Shown in pieces: positions 21,442 to 31,380 of a stretch of 64,000 nt of DNA. The position numbers were made by a program, and so were the translations under genes. This DNA comes from Bicyclus anynana (taxonomy: Eukaryota > Arthropoda > Insecta > Lepidoptera > Nymphalidae), in assembly GCF_947172395.1 (NCBI RefSeq), contig NC_069095.1, forward strand, positions 15,164,271 to 15,228,270, written 5' to 3'. The notes beneath the pieces were generated by a model. The model ran no database searches. It was not told the origin of the DNA and was given only the letters and a program-made list of their open reading frames with translations. Position 1 is the stretch's first letter; each line of letters starts with the position of its first letter.

Positions 21442-22338
21442 ATGAACCGGTCATTCTTGGTAGACACATTGATCAGTGATTCGAAAGATTGCAAAAAGAC
21501 AGACATGTCCAGTGACCCATTGCACGCGTATACCAATTTTATGAGCCACCATTTGGACACGAGACCGAAGTTCCTGCCGTATCCATATCCAGGAAGCTTA
21601 AACCTGCTAAGTTTAGGACTTCAGCAACAGCAAAGAGCTCCAGATTTGTTCAGACCCTTTCTGGAGCACCTCAACTTCCGTTATCCGTTGATGCATCAAC
21701 TGCCACGCCAACCAGAGGTATACGAACCAAGTGACAACAGACAAATAGATGGATATTTGAAAACAGAAGAGCCAGAACCTGTCAACTTTGTGAGCCGGCG
21801 AAAGAAGTCCGTATCACCGTACCTGCATCACCCTTATAAGCCAACAACGTCACCATCTAAAAGTCAAGGACAAAGGTCACCGTCTTTATCGAGCGACAGT
21901 AGAAATGGCACTCCAAGTCCACCGTTAGCTCATCCAGAAGAACTCCTACCAGGTTACTCCAAGGAACTCAAACGCTTGCCGTTAAAAGAAGATTCAAGCA
22001 AACGCATCAGAACAGCTTTCACGGGGACCCAACTATTGGAATTGGAAAGAGAATTTTCCATGAACATGTACTTGTCGAGATTGAGGCGTATCGAGATCGC
22101 ATCGAGATTGAAGTTGTCGGAAAAGCAAGTGAAAATCTGGTTCCAGAATCGTCGCGTTAAGCTAAAGAAGGAAGAGAGCCCGTCCTCCAATGATGGGAGA
22201 GTGAAGAAGTGCTGCTGTGCCAAAGCGTCGTGCTCCAAAAATAGTTCGACATCATGTGAAAACGAACAAGAACAAATTGATGTGGTTAGTGATAATGATG
22301 CTAGTTTTGAAGCACAGAATTTATCACGCTTCTCTTGA
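21442..22338 (+). CDS. ind: Gsx-family homeobox transcription factor (ind orthologue class)
   Basis: The 298-aa protein is a nuclear DNA-binding transcription factor that, by analogy with Drosophila ind and vertebrate Gsx, would specify the intermediate dorsoventral column of the neuroectoderm. The homeodomain spans residues 186-245 (21997-22176). It has Arg5 (R190), helix 3 KQVKIWFQNRRVK with W233, F234, Q235 (Gln50), N236 and R238, and the Gsx-typical NMYLSRLRRIEIA and LSEKQVKIW. Residues 1-11 (MNRSFLVDTLI) match the N-terminal SNAG/eh1-like repressor motif of Gsx proteins. Residues 145-161 are Ser/Pro-rich with SP and TP sites, and 257-272 form a Cys/Lys/Ser-rich tail like that of Gsx1. 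The ATG at 21442 is the first in-frame ATG after a TAA at 21349, with A at -3. An upstream GTG in the same frame would add 30 residues but lacks support. No intron interrupts it, although Gsx genes are often split before the homeobox. ParaHox membership is inferred from the homeodomain; a zen/Hox3-type identity was considered and rejected. Confidence 0.95.
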   Translation: MNRSFLVDTLISDSKDCKKTDMSSDPLHAYTNFMSHHLDTRPKFLPYPYPGSLNLLSLGLQQQQRAPDLFRPFLEHLNFRYPLMHQLPRQPEVYEPSDNRQIDGYLKTEEPEPVNFVSRRKKSVSPYLHHPYKPTTSPSKSQGQRSPSLSSDSRNGTPSPPLAHPEELLPGYSKELKRLPLKEDSSKRIRTAFTGTQLLELEREFSMNMYLSRLRRIEIASRLKLSEKQVKIWFQNRRVKLKKEESPSSNDGRVKKCCCAKASCSKNSSTSCENEQEQIDVVSDNDASFEAQNLSRFS

Positions 22339-22770
22339 TTAACTGCAGTTGGTAACTAGTGTAGGTTAGTTTGTAAAATAAATTATTGCGGTGTTCGCTA
22401 AACTCAGTATTTTGTGTCAGGGCTTTTTCATTTTAAAGTTTGGTAAATTGTAACACGATTAACTTAACAGTTATAGAAAAACAGTACCTAATGCGATAGT
22501 AATAATTTTATTGTTATCTGGGTTTATAACTACTTTTAGCACCTATTTATGAAATTGTAAATTAAGTAACATTTTGATTTTCCAACGGTATTAACAGACG
22601 ACTGAACTTTGTGTAAAATGTAAAAAATAAAGAGGATTAATTTTTCATTTGAAAACATAGCGTAAGGTTTGTATATAGAAATAATTTATAAAAGGTTCTA
22701 AAGTTTGGAATGGTGATAGAAATATATTTTCGTAAAAATTTACAACTTGTTAGATACAAATAAAATTTTA
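22339..22770 (+). other. Probable 3' UTR with polyadenylation signals
   Basis: AT-rich sequence after the TGA of the homeobox gene. AATAAA hexamers occur at 22377-22382, 22626-22631 and 22759-22764; the last is followed by a T/G-rich stretch ('CTTGTTTTTATTTTTCC'), favouring a long 3' UTR. Which one is used cannot be decided from sequence. Confidence 0.5.
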
Positions 22771-22909
22771 TGATTGGTACTCATCTTGTTTTTATTTTTC
22801 CAATATCTTCTTGACTAATGGTCATCATAATCAGCGTATATTTTAGGCCTACAGAGCCTACTGTACTTTAGCCTTTACTGTACTTCACCTATCGAGAAAT
22901 TATACTTAG

Positions 22910-23010
22910 AAAAGGTTCGACTGGGGACTGCAGGGACGCTTTAAAGCTCAGCCAGGTCTCGAACCTAGGCCTACGTCACCCGTAGCCGGACAAATTAACC
23001 ACTGGAATAA
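22910..23010 (-). repeat. tRNA-derived SINE head
   Basis: On the minus strand, 'TTCCAGTGGTTAATTTGTCC' (A-box-like) and 'CCTAGGTTCGAGACCTGGC' (B box GGTTCGAGACC) are at tRNA-like spacing without a matching acceptor stem. Body sequence is not assignable. Confidence 0.45.
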
Positions 23011-23045
23011 GGAGACAGATATGGAGCCGAATGTTTTCAAGTTTG

Positions 23046-23231
23046 TCTATACCTTATAGAGATTAAGTTTGTGATGTTGTAGGGGGTTATCACTGGATCT
23101 ATTGTACCGATTTTGAAAATTATTTTACCGATGGAAAGCCACGTCATTTGTGAATATCATGTGCTATATTTTACCTCTGCAGTCTCACGGGAACGGGAGC
23201 TGCGCGGGTGAAACCGCGAGGCGTCAGCTAG
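23046..23231 (+). mobile_element. Non-autonomous Helitron
   Basis: Starts TCTATACCTTATAGAG and ends GGCGTCAGCTAG^T. The middle shares 'GTTGTAGGGGGTTATCACTGG', 'CCGATTTTGAAAATT' and 'GGGTGAAACCGCGAGGCGTC' with the copies at 1284 and 26040. It inserted about 280 bp past the last poly(A) signal of the homeobox gene. Confidence 0.8.
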
Positions 23232-24073
23232 TCATTAATCAAATCAGTACATGTACCTATTAAAATCTACTTTAAAAGACTTATAAAATTTATTAATAGT
23301 AAAGGTTTAAGCAAGCCTTTTTAATAGATCTAACAATTATTTAACATAAACCCAACATTTAAACAATTTCACTTGTAGTTGTTTATCTTGTTTGCATAAT
23401 TACGATAAAATATAACCGCTGCTTGCAAACCCGTCTGCTAAACTATTTTGCCTGTTAAAGATAACATTTTCCGCTCTTCCAAGTTTAGTGAAATAAAGAA
23501 AACTATTTTTTCTTTTTTCACTGAACTAAGACTCTACAACTCACCCTTGTGGAATTTGATTTTACTGCTTTCAATTATCTGAAAGTTTATTCAGTTACTC
23601 CAACGAAACCTCAATCTACTTGTAAAAAACCCAGGAAAATCCGTTCAACGTTTATAAAAAATAATTTAAACAACCACAAAAATATTTTACTCTTCTTTAG
23701 TAGCCGCCTTTAAATTTTTGGTAATTATATTCAATGCCAAAACATTTTTATGTTATTCCTTCCTCCATTTCTCCACGAAAGGGAATGCTTAAAATATTGG
23801 TCGAATAATTGAAGGGGCACAAATAGAATGTGATTACAGAATTTTATTCGAGGGATTTGGAATCTCGAGTGGTGTCCGGAATTCGGGGGACATTTCATTG
23901 ACATACCTAATGACACGAATTCTATATAGTTATGATCTTAATTAAAATAACTCCTGCATTGAAATTAGATCTCTCTTCTATACAGGTATTTTTATTAACT
24001 GTTTGTAAACTCATATTAAATAACTAGCTGTTAGCTTTTGGTTCTTTAAGAAAATAGGAGGACCAGAATGGAT
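23232..24073. other. Non-coding stretch
   Basis: No gene, RNA or bounded repeat is supported. It may include downstream regulatory sequence of the homeobox gene. Confidence 0.35.
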
Positions 24074-24366
24074 ACTGTGATAGCCCAGTGGATATGACCT
24101 CTGCCTCTGTTTTTGGAGGGTGTGGGTCCGGGGCATGCACCTCCAACTTTTCAGTTGTGTGCATTTTAAGAATATTTTGTGTATCACGTGTCTTAAACGG
24201 CGAAGGAAAACATCGTGAGGAAACCCGCATACCAGAGGATTATCTTAATTCTCTGCGTGTGTGAAGTCTGCCAATCCCCATTAGGCCAGCGTGGTGGACT
24301 GTTGACCTAACCCCTCTCATTCTGAGAGGAGACTCGAGCTCAGCAGTGAGCCGAATATGGGTTATT
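24074..24366 (+). repeat. SINE family B, near full length
   Basis: Head 'GTGATAGCCCAGTGGATATG', shortened B-box region (GGGTGTGGGTCCGGGGC), body 'CACCTCCAACTTTTCAGTTG', 'CACGTGTCTTAAACGGCGAA' and 3' phrase 'CTCGAGCTCAGCAGTGAGCC'. The B box has lost about 10 bases, so this copy is probably transcriptionally dead. Its microsatellite tail is missing. Confidence 0.8.
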
Positions 24367-24584
24367 TGGGGGGGAAGAATTGATACGAACAGCAAAAGAC
24401 AAAAATAAGCGGATAATATTAGAGGAAGCCTTTGTTTGTGCAAAAGAAGCTGTTAAAAAAAGGAAATCCAACGGATGAAAAATTACTATTTTTAGCTCTA
24501 TTAACACTATATTTTTAATTACTTTGCTAGCAAGTGCTTGAATGTAAAGTTAAAATTAGTAATAAAGGCTCATTTTATTTTATT

Positions 24585-24685
24585 TTAGGCTGAGAGCGTA
24601 GTGAGTAGTGACCCTCTCTTATACGTCCTATGCCGTGGGTTCAATAAACAAGTGGAAAATATATGTGTGATGAGCAAAGTGGTTT
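24585..24685 (+). repeat. tRNA-like SINE head
   Basis: 'GCTGAGAGCGTAGTGAGTAG' and 'CCGTGGGTTCAATAAAC' give A- and B-box-like blocks. There is no clear acceptor stem or family match. Confidence 0.3.
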
Positions 24686-24740
24686 CCCAGTGCAGTAGTA
24701 GAAGTATTAATGTATATTATAGTAACCCTAACACAAGCTA

Positions 24741-24985
24741 CCAGATTCGAACCCACACCCTCCGAAATCGGAGGCAGAGGTCATATCCACAAGGCTATAA
24801 GGCACGGTCTTTCAGTTGTGTGCATTTGTGTCTTAAACGGTGAAGGAAAAACATCGTGAGGAAACCTTAATATTCTTAATTCTTTGCGTGTGTGAAGTCT
24901 ACCAATCCGCATTGGGCCATCGTGGTGGAGAGACTCGAGCTCAGCAGTGAACCAAATATAGGTTGATAATGATGATACATATTCT
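24741..24985. repeat. SINE family B with inverted head
   Basis: Positions 24741-24808 are the reverse complement of a family B head (AGATTCGAACCCACACCCTC, GGCAGAGGTCATATCCAC). Positions 24809-24980 continue on the + strand with the body (TTTCAGTTGTGTGCATTTGT, GGTGAAGGAAAAACATCGTG) and 3' end (CTCGAGCTCAGCAGTGAACC, GATAATGATGATAC). Head and body therefore point in opposite directions within one insertion. Confidence 0.75.
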
Positions 24986-25284
24986 GGCATTTAGACATAA
25001 TTTCAAATCCACGATACATTTCACAGCACGTTCCCAAATAGGCTTGTTTGATCGAATGCGAGAATTTAATTACAGTTACACTCCTACACCCAACAGGGAA
25101 CTGCATTGTTTATTGATTTTGAATTCTAATATGAATATCATACCCGATACTTATAGGAAATATGTTTTGCACTTTACTTTTGCACTTTACACAAAACGAC
25201 AACTGATTTTTTATTTAATACTATAAACAGACGTTTTAAAAGTGCTTGTAAACTAGTAACTACGCATAAGTATTTGAATTTAAT

Positions 25285-25480
25285 ATTTTTTTTTTTTTTT
25301 TTAATACTCTTTATTTGTACACCACACAAAATAAAAGAAAACAAGAAAAACAGAAACATAAGAAAAAGTAGAATACAAAAGGCGGCCTTATCGCTTAGTA
25401 GCGATCTCTTCCAGGCAACCTTAGGCTTAGGAACTTATTAGGACAACTGTAGGTGGTGTGCACGTAATAATAATGTACAT
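25285..25480 (-). repeat. Dispersed repeat, T-tract plus 'CTTTATTTGTACACCAC'
   Basis: A T-run (25289-25303), 'TACTCTTTATTTGTACACCA' and 'GGCGGCCTTATCGCTTAGTA' / 'GCGATCTCTTCCAGGCAACC' form the 3' end of a retroposon in minus orientation (the T-run is its poly(A)). The opening phrase recurs at 46015-46045. Confidence 0.55.
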
Positions 25481-25628
25481 TATACATACATACAAAAAAC
25501 TACACACTAATACATAAACCATAATACACAAATTATATAATAATTATAAATATCATAAAATAAACTAATATATATATAATATATCATTATGTCGTATGAT
25601 AAATATTCTAATAAAATAAAATATGTAA

Positions 25629-25815
25629 CTAGTGACTAAGATAATATGTCTTAACGGATTTTTTAAACATGTCAAGGGATTTGGATTTCCGAATGTCGAC
25701 TGGGAGTGAATTCCATAGCTTAATAGCACGTACAGCAAATGAACATTAGTAAAATTTACTCCTATGGAAAGGCATACACAGAGTAAGAGCACGACATGTT
25801 CTTAGCTCTGATTGC
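25629..25815 (-). pseudogene. Non-LTR LINE, ORF2 C-terminus
   Basis: Minus-strand translation ends CSFAVRAIKLWNSLPVDIRK, then SKSLDMFKKSVKTYYLSH and TAG (25629-25631). The 'LWNSLP.dIR....l..FKk.vk.y' signature is the usual end of jockey/CR1-group reverse transcriptases. A stop (TAA) precedes the Cys, and the upstream piece RTCRALTLCMPFHRSKF lies just before it. It is a dead 5'-truncated copy whose poly(A)-type tail may be the T-run at 25289. Confidence 0.7.
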
Positions 25816-25840
25816 ACTCCCAGAAATGTGAATTACCATA

Positions 25841-26039
25841 CCTATACTTCCTAACTCATTTATTAACGCGAAAGTTTGTATGGATGTTTGTTATTCTTTA
25901 ACGCCGCTACTACTGATCCAATTTGGCAAAAATTTGGAATGGAAATAGATTTTACTTTTTATCCCGAAAAAATCCATGGTTCCCGAGAGATTTGTGAAAA
26001 ACTAAATTTCACGCGGACGAAGTCGCGGGTGTCCGCTAG
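25841..26039 (+). mobile_element. Non-autonomous Helitron (first of three in a row)
   Basis: Ends GTCGCGGGTGTCCGCTAG^T. Internal phrases 'AAAGTTTGTATGGATGTTTG', 'AATTTGGAATGGAAATAGAT', 'ATGGTTCCCGAGAGATTTGT' and 'TTCACGCGGACGAAGTCGCG' match 46611-46840. The start near 25841 (CCTATACTTC) is less certain. Confidence 0.75.
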
Positions 26040-26205
26040 TAGTAGTAGTAAAGTTTGTGATATTGTAGGGGGTAATCTACTAAACCGATTTTGAAAATTC
26101 TTTTCCCATTAGAAAGCCGCGCTACTTGTGAGTGTCATAGGCTTTTCATTCCCGTATTCTCACTGGAATGGGAACTACGTGGGTGAAACCGCGTGGCGTT
26201 GGTCA
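26040..26205 (+). mobile_element. Helitron, terminally degraded (second)
   Basis: Internal text 'AAAGTTTGTGATATTGTAGG', 'CCGATTTTGAAAATTCTTTT' and 'GTGGGTGAAACCGCGTGGCG' matches 23046-23231, but the 5' end is replaced by AGTAGTAGTA and the CTAG terminus is lost (GTTGGTCAG). It abuts the preceding element. Confidence 0.6.
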
Positions 26206-26213
26206 GTTTCCAG

Positions 26214-26552
26214 TCTATACTAATAAAAATGTGAAAGTAAGTCTGTCTGTCTGTCCGTTACCTTTTCACGGCTAAACGGCTGAACCGATCAAGATGAATT
26301 TTGGTATGATCGTAAATGGGACATTGGAGCAAAACATAGTACTTTTTGACCCTAAAATAGAAATTGAAAGGGTTGAAAGTCTGTATGGAATATGCTTGAT
26401 TTTTTAGTTATAAAAAATTTTTCATGAATCATAAAAAAATATGAAAAACAATGTGATTCAAGAGTTTTTAAAATTCAACCCTTAAAGTGGTGAAATAGGG
26501 GTTGAAAGTTTACATTGATTTCCACGAGGATAAAGTCGCGGGCGTCCGCTAG
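26214..26552 (+). mobile_element. Non-autonomous Helitron (third)
   Basis: Starts TCTATACTAATAAAAATGTG and ends AAGTCGCGGGCGTCCGCTAG followed by T, giving complete Helitron termini with the hairpin GCGGGCGTCCGC next to CTAG. The middle carries 'GTCTGTCTGTCCGTTACC' and 'GGCTGAACCGATCAAGATGA'. It differs from the other subfamily in its interior. Confidence 0.85.
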
Positions 26553-26594
26553 TAATAGCATAAACTATTAAAGATGTAAATGCCTTTGTTAACT

Positions 26595-26680
26595 GCCTCG
26601 TTGATATAGTGGTTTCAGATCACGTGGTCCTAGATTCGAATCCTGGGCCTAGGCAAAGGCAAAGTTTTTCTTCAACAAAA
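26595..26680 (+). repeat. tRNA-derived SINE head
   Basis: 'GCCTCGTTGATATAGTGGTT' and 'CCTAGATTCGAATCCTGGGC' form A-/B-box-like blocks about 35 bp apart. No family-specific body is recognisable. Confidence 0.4.
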
Positions 26681-26699
26681 AGAATACAAATTTTCAGTT

Positions 26700-26775
26700 A
26701 AAATTGTAGGGACTTCCAAACATCACGATCCTGAGTCGTCTGTATCCAGCGATTATCTGCGACTCTTTTATGAAA
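26700..26775 (-). pseudogene. RTE-type LINE fragment
   Basis: 'TTGTAGGGACTTCCAAACATCACGATCCTGAG' (in pieces) and 'TATCCAGCGATTATCTGCGA' match the 3' coding end of the minus-strand LINE at 62725-62785. Confidence 0.7.
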
Positions 26776-27097
26776 ATGAGGAGAAAATACATTTAAAATA
26801 TTCAACTTAAAAATGAACGCTATTCTCATTCTAATGAGACGTTGAGAGATGATCAGGCACACGAACGTTTGAACTCTAACCCCATGGCAGTCGCTCGCAC
26901 AGCACCATATCGACATTAAGTAATAATTTACAATCATTAAATATGTATTGAATGCTTTCATCCAGTCATCATGCTCTCTCCAATTATGAAATCAGAACAT
27001 AAGCCCCGCAAGCTCCCACGAGGGAACTATTTGCGGAACGACCATCATCCGTCTAAAATCAAATAACGTAATTATTTGCCGAAAGCATTTATTATCT

Positions 27098-27427
27098 ATG
27101 GCAGGACGCGTGGCCGCGTGCATCCGAAAAGCTCTTACAAAGTTTACCATCACAAAACGTAAATACAGTCCTTATTTTCTAAGCAAGAATAGTCAAATTG
27201 CAACCTTGCACAACTTTGTTGAATACAAAATTAAATTTGTTGCACTCTCGATTTCTACATTCAACGCTGTACTCAATCAAACGCTTTTTACAGATCCAAA
27301 AGTAGAATCAGACGATTTATTAGAAGTGAATAAAGATTATATTGCTTTGACAAAAAGTTTTATGGATGAATTTTTAAGTTTGGAAACCCATAGAACGCCA
27401 CGCGGCAGTTCATTGGTATCTATTTGA
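27098..27427 (+). CDS. Hypothetical 109-aa ORF, doubtful
   Basis: An ATG-initiated ORF ending TGA, with acidic C-terminal composition (DPKVESDDLLEVNKDYIAL) unlike the random ORFs nearby. I recognise no domain, and there is no signal peptide or membrane segment. It may be an exon, a fragment of an unrecognised transposon protein, or chance. No splice context or neighbour supports expression. Confidence 0.2.
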   Translation: MAGRVAACIRKALTKFTITKRKYSPYFLSKNSQIATLHNFVEYKIKFVALSISTFNAVLNQTLFTDPKVESDDLLEVNKDYIALTKSFMDEFLSLETHRTPRGSSLVSI

Positions 27428-29341
27428 ATTCGGAAACCATTTTGAATTTGTTTTTCATCAGCCAGTTCTTCTTTACGTTTGAGCTGTCACTAAGTGTGTT
27501 CCCGTTGATCTGATTTATTTGTATTAGTTTTTCGGTCAGTGATCGAGAGGGGTGGGAAAAGTTTATTTGACAAATAATTTGCGTCATCATTAATTTGTTA
27601 TTTATTTTCTTTCACTTCGTTAATAAATAAATCATAATATTGTATATGAATTTCTATTTTAAAAAAGAAGTAAATAACATAGTAAATGCCAAGTTTATTT
27701 TATATTTAACAAATATCATATTAGCATATTCCTTTATTTTAAATTTCATTTCACTACTACATACATATCTCTTTTTTAGTTCATAATAATACCTTAACCT
27801 TTCTTGTAATAAATAAAGTGACAAAAGCTAAAGTGTTATTTAATGCTAAAATGTGATGACAATAGTGTGATTCACTATTTGAATAAATATGAAATTAAAA
27901 ATTATGGCTCGAAAATAATAAAAAACTAGCCGATAATTGTATTAAATGTCAGTATGAAACAAACACGAGTTAATTTACAAACGAGTTTGCTTTGTAATAC
28001 GAAAGCGTAAATTTGTTTCACCAAACAAATAACCGACAGCCCTTGTTACGCTTCTTCTAATTATTTGATACACCCAACGATACTAAACAATTAATTTCTA
28101 GGGTCAACAAATCAATTCAAAAGAAACTCTATTACACAAGCAATAAGATCTGCAGGAATATCTGCAAAGCTTCCCCATAATAAATCCCGTATCACGCTGA
28201 CAACCGTATGTTTTGTCACTGCTAATAGGTCACGGCTATCAAAACTTATGTCACATCTCTTATTATCAGTTACAATGTAAAATCTGCCTTATTCTGATAA
28301 CATTACATCATAGTTTTAATTATCATTACATTTGTTTCATTCATCGTTATTAAATGCAATGTTTAGTGCAGTTTGTTTTCCATTTATAGATTTTGAACCT
28401 TTTGCTTAAATAAATACAGTTTGTTTTTCTTTTACAATTAACGTGTTAGTTGAGGTGTTTTGGTCATTGACGAGTGCCAGATGAGAATCATAATACAATG
28501 CAATATCATTTGGTAGCGAAACGAATGGATCGGGTTTGATCCTTGATAAATGGAAATTTAAATTTGTTACAAAGTGTGTATTTGCGAAACAAAGTTTTAG
28601 TTCGGGATTCGTTGCGGGTCGGCTGTGAAATGCGACACAGCTGACAATTATTTCAATTTTAAATTTTGTTTTGTTGTTCATGTTGTTCAGTGTATTGTTA
28701 ATATATACAGTAGTTATCAGTTTAACTGGATAGTTTGCTAAGCACAGAATCACTAATTTATTGAGAAAAGTTTTACTGTTTCAAATAATTTAGTATACTT
28801 GGTTAAAGTCGTTTGCTGTGCTAGATGCTTTAAAATTTTAGATCATATTGTTTTGAAAACTTCTCTTACTTCTGGTGCTTTAGAACTAAAAGAGCTTAAA
28901 GGTGCTGATAGACTTTAACATTTACTTGTCAGAACATCGACCATTGAATTTTTGGCATCAGTATCGATCACTAATCACCCCCTGATAGTTATTTTGAAAA
29001 TATATTTCATGTACAAAATTGACCTCTCTATAGATTTATTATAAGTATAGATTATAGACAAGTCATAAAATGAACTTTTAATTTATATATTCTTTAGCTC
29101 GTTGTTTTCAAATTCTGCTTTTTTTATTTAACTTTATATTTAATTTTTCAACTATTAATTTTAAATGTTAGTAAGACCTATCTTCTCTGCATGATGTGGC
29201 TATATTGGGCTACATTCTATGATTTATATTACACTAATTTTTAAAACAATTTAGTTCCATTTACATATGATTTTGTTGGTGGTCCAAATAAATAAAATAT
29301 CTTATTTATAATTAGCTTGTCTTCTTTATCATACCACCAGA
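27428..29341. other. Non-coding stretch
   Basis: Nearly 2 kb without recognisable repeat or gene, AT-rich. A 115-codon minus-strand ORF at 28406-28753 has no recognisable feature and was not called. The absence of transposon sequence is notable in this repeat-dense window. Confidence 0.4.
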
Positions 29342-29530
29342 CCCCCCCCCCCCCCCCTCGCGGTTTCACCAGCGTAGTTCACATTCTTAGATCTATGTTA
29401 CTCGGTGATAATATCGGTCTATTGGTAAAAGAATTTATAAAATCGATCTTGTAGTTTGTGAGTCTATCCGTAACTAAGATAGACTGTTAGATACTTATAC
29501 TATAAGAACCACAGCCAGTCAAGTCAAACT
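29342..29530 (-). repeat. Poly(C) run and Helitron-related fragment
   Basis: A run of about 16 C is followed by TCGCGGTTTCACC, the complement of the 'GGTGAAACCGCG' 3' part of the Helitrons, and then by 'CGGTCTATTGGTAAAAGAAT' (complement of the ATTCTTTTACC..ACCG phrase). The run replaces the normal GC-rich terminus. Confidence 0.5.
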
Positions 29531-29789
29531 TATATTTTTATGTCAGGGGTTAAAAATAAAATAAGTTCGTAATCAAAAGCCACGTATTCCGCCATAAACG
29601 ATAGTCATTTCACGCGACATTGACGATCAATTCCGATACACACCTGCTTCGCGGTCAATTGTGCGTTATAGCCATCGTAACGGAGCCAAACACGTGTTGG
29701 TAGATAATAAACTTTTAACGCGAAATGGGATGCTTTTTAACCTAATTCAAAAAATGGAGGATGTTGTGGCTATTTTTATTTTATTAAGT

Positions 29790-29918
29790 ACCAATTACCC
29801 AAGTAGATCTCGCCCTTGTCCCAAGGTGCTGAAATGGCGACCCGCAACGTTAAGCGCAGTGTTGGTCGACCCCCACTTAATGCTCTAGACCGAGGTACTT
29901 GGAAGTCCTTACCTAAGT
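29790..29918 (+). pseudogene. RTE-type LINE, 3' fragment
   Basis: 'CCCAAGGTGCTGAAATGGCG', 'AGCGCAGTGTTGGTCGACCC' and 'TACTTGGAAGTCC' follow the order of the LINE at 58330-58480, with an internal deletion. Non-functional. Confidence 0.7.
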
Positions 29919-30112
29919 CAAAGTCAAAGTCAAAATTCATTTATTTCAAATAGGCTTAGTTTACAAGCTCTTTCGAAACGTCAGGTAATAATATTAAACT
30001 TAAGATAATGGTGATAATAATTATTCGAAAACTTAAAATTAAAGTTACGAGGGTTCCAAACGCGCCTTGGTCTGAGAAGAGCCCACAACAAACTCAGCCA
30101 GGTTTATCCTTT
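29919..30112 (-). repeat. LINE 3' UTR-type tail with AAGTCA repeats
   Basis: Begins with four AAGTCA units, then 'AAAATTCATTTATTTCAAAT' and 'AGGCTTAGTTTACAAGCTCT', a minus-orientation relative of the LINE tail at 18325 and 59665. The AAGTCA units would be its 3' microsatellite. Confidence 0.55.
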
Positions 30113-30750
30113 TTTAGTTTATAACCATTTAACAATAGGTATATAAGTAGCCTGTCATGTAATACATTTCATTTCCAAGCAATTTTGTCATTTACGTAAT
30201 CATTGACACTATAATATGACTTTTCTATAAGCTTACGTTTAATAAAAACTTCAAGATCAAAGGCAGAGGTCATATCCACTGGGCTCTACATACATAGTAC
30301 GTAGCTTACCATCAAATGAGACAGGCGACAAATAGGTAATTTAAAAAGAACCTATCTAAAACCAACAAGCTTTAAAACTACACAAACGAGGTAAGTTTAA
30401 GTCACGTAGTGTAAATTGAATGAAGAATATTTGAATAGACAAGTCTGAAGCATTTACGATGAAACTTTGTCAATATATCAGCGTGAAATATTCAGTGCTG
30501 GAGCGCAGTCTCCGATGCCATGGGAGTCGTAACACGGTTAAGTACGGTCGGTATAATAATATTATAATAATATTTTATGAGGGTCCTTCCAACAGTGGCG
30601 ATATTTTTCCATAATGAACCTTTACTAAGTAATAATATTCTAGGTTCTAGGCACAGAATGAAGATCATATAGAGTGAGTCTTTACAAGCAGCGTGGTGAA
30701 GCTGGTGAAACCCATAAAAAAAACGAACGTCACGCGTCTCCTTGACATCG

Positions 30751-30920
30751 TTATCAACCCATATACGGCTCACTGCTGAGCTCGAGTCTCCTCTCAGAAT
30801 GAGAGGAGTTAGGCCCTTAGTCCAATACGCTGGCCCAATGCGGATTGGCAGACTTCACACACGCAGAGAATTAAGAAATTCTCTGGTATGCAGGTTTCCT
30901 CACGATGTTTTCCTTCACCG
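30751..30920 (-). repeat. SINE family B, head-truncated
   Basis: Runs from 'TATCAACCCATATACGGCTC' to 'CACGATGTTTTCCTTCACCG' and then stops. The tRNA-like head is absent. A 25-bp head scrap (GGCAGAGGTCATATCCACTG) lies 470 bp upstream at 30262. Confidence 0.75.
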
Positions 30921-31380
30921 ATAATTACCGTTACCTACGAAAATCAATAATATTTATACCATTAAAAAAAATACTTTAGATTTTGTGAACAGTTTTTAAA
31001 GTGTTTAAAAACATAAGACGCCATTTTTCTTGAAAAATATTGAAAGTTACCGATGCGACGTTTCGTGTCGTACTGACTCGAGAATGTATTAGTTTTGAAT
31101 TTTGTATTTGGAGCGGCTACGACAGCGTCGTGTTCCGTGCGCCTATTATTCTTAATCTGGGGTTCTAGGCTACATACAATTTAATAGATAGGTATGTATA
31201 TAAAAAAGCTGGACTTTTGAAGCATGGACTCCTTCCTTCGTTTATAGAAATTTTAACATATGAAAATGATTTAAATATAATTTTAGTTAGTTTTTCCTTT
31301 ATAAGGATTACATTATGGTTTTCTTAATAGCCTTCCACTAAAAGAGTAGCAAAATAGCAGCAACTCTGAAATAATGCAAA

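Noticed and set aside
21954..22238. Minus-strand ORF of 94 codons inside the homeobox
   Set aside because: Shadow of the conserved coding strand; no independent features.
21442..22338. Assignment to zen/Hox3 or the lepidopteran Shx genes
   Set aside because: The homeodomain (NMYLSRLRRIEIA, LSEKQVKIWFQNRRVK) and the SFLVDTLI N-terminus fit Gsx/ind better than zen or Shx.
28406..28753. 115-codon minus-strand ORF
   Set aside because: No recognisable domain, AT-rich random-like composition, no splice or neighbour context.
29342..29357. Poly(C) run as a biological signal
   Set aside because: Homopolymers of this length are often sequencing or slippage products; it most likely replaced a GC-rich Helitron end.
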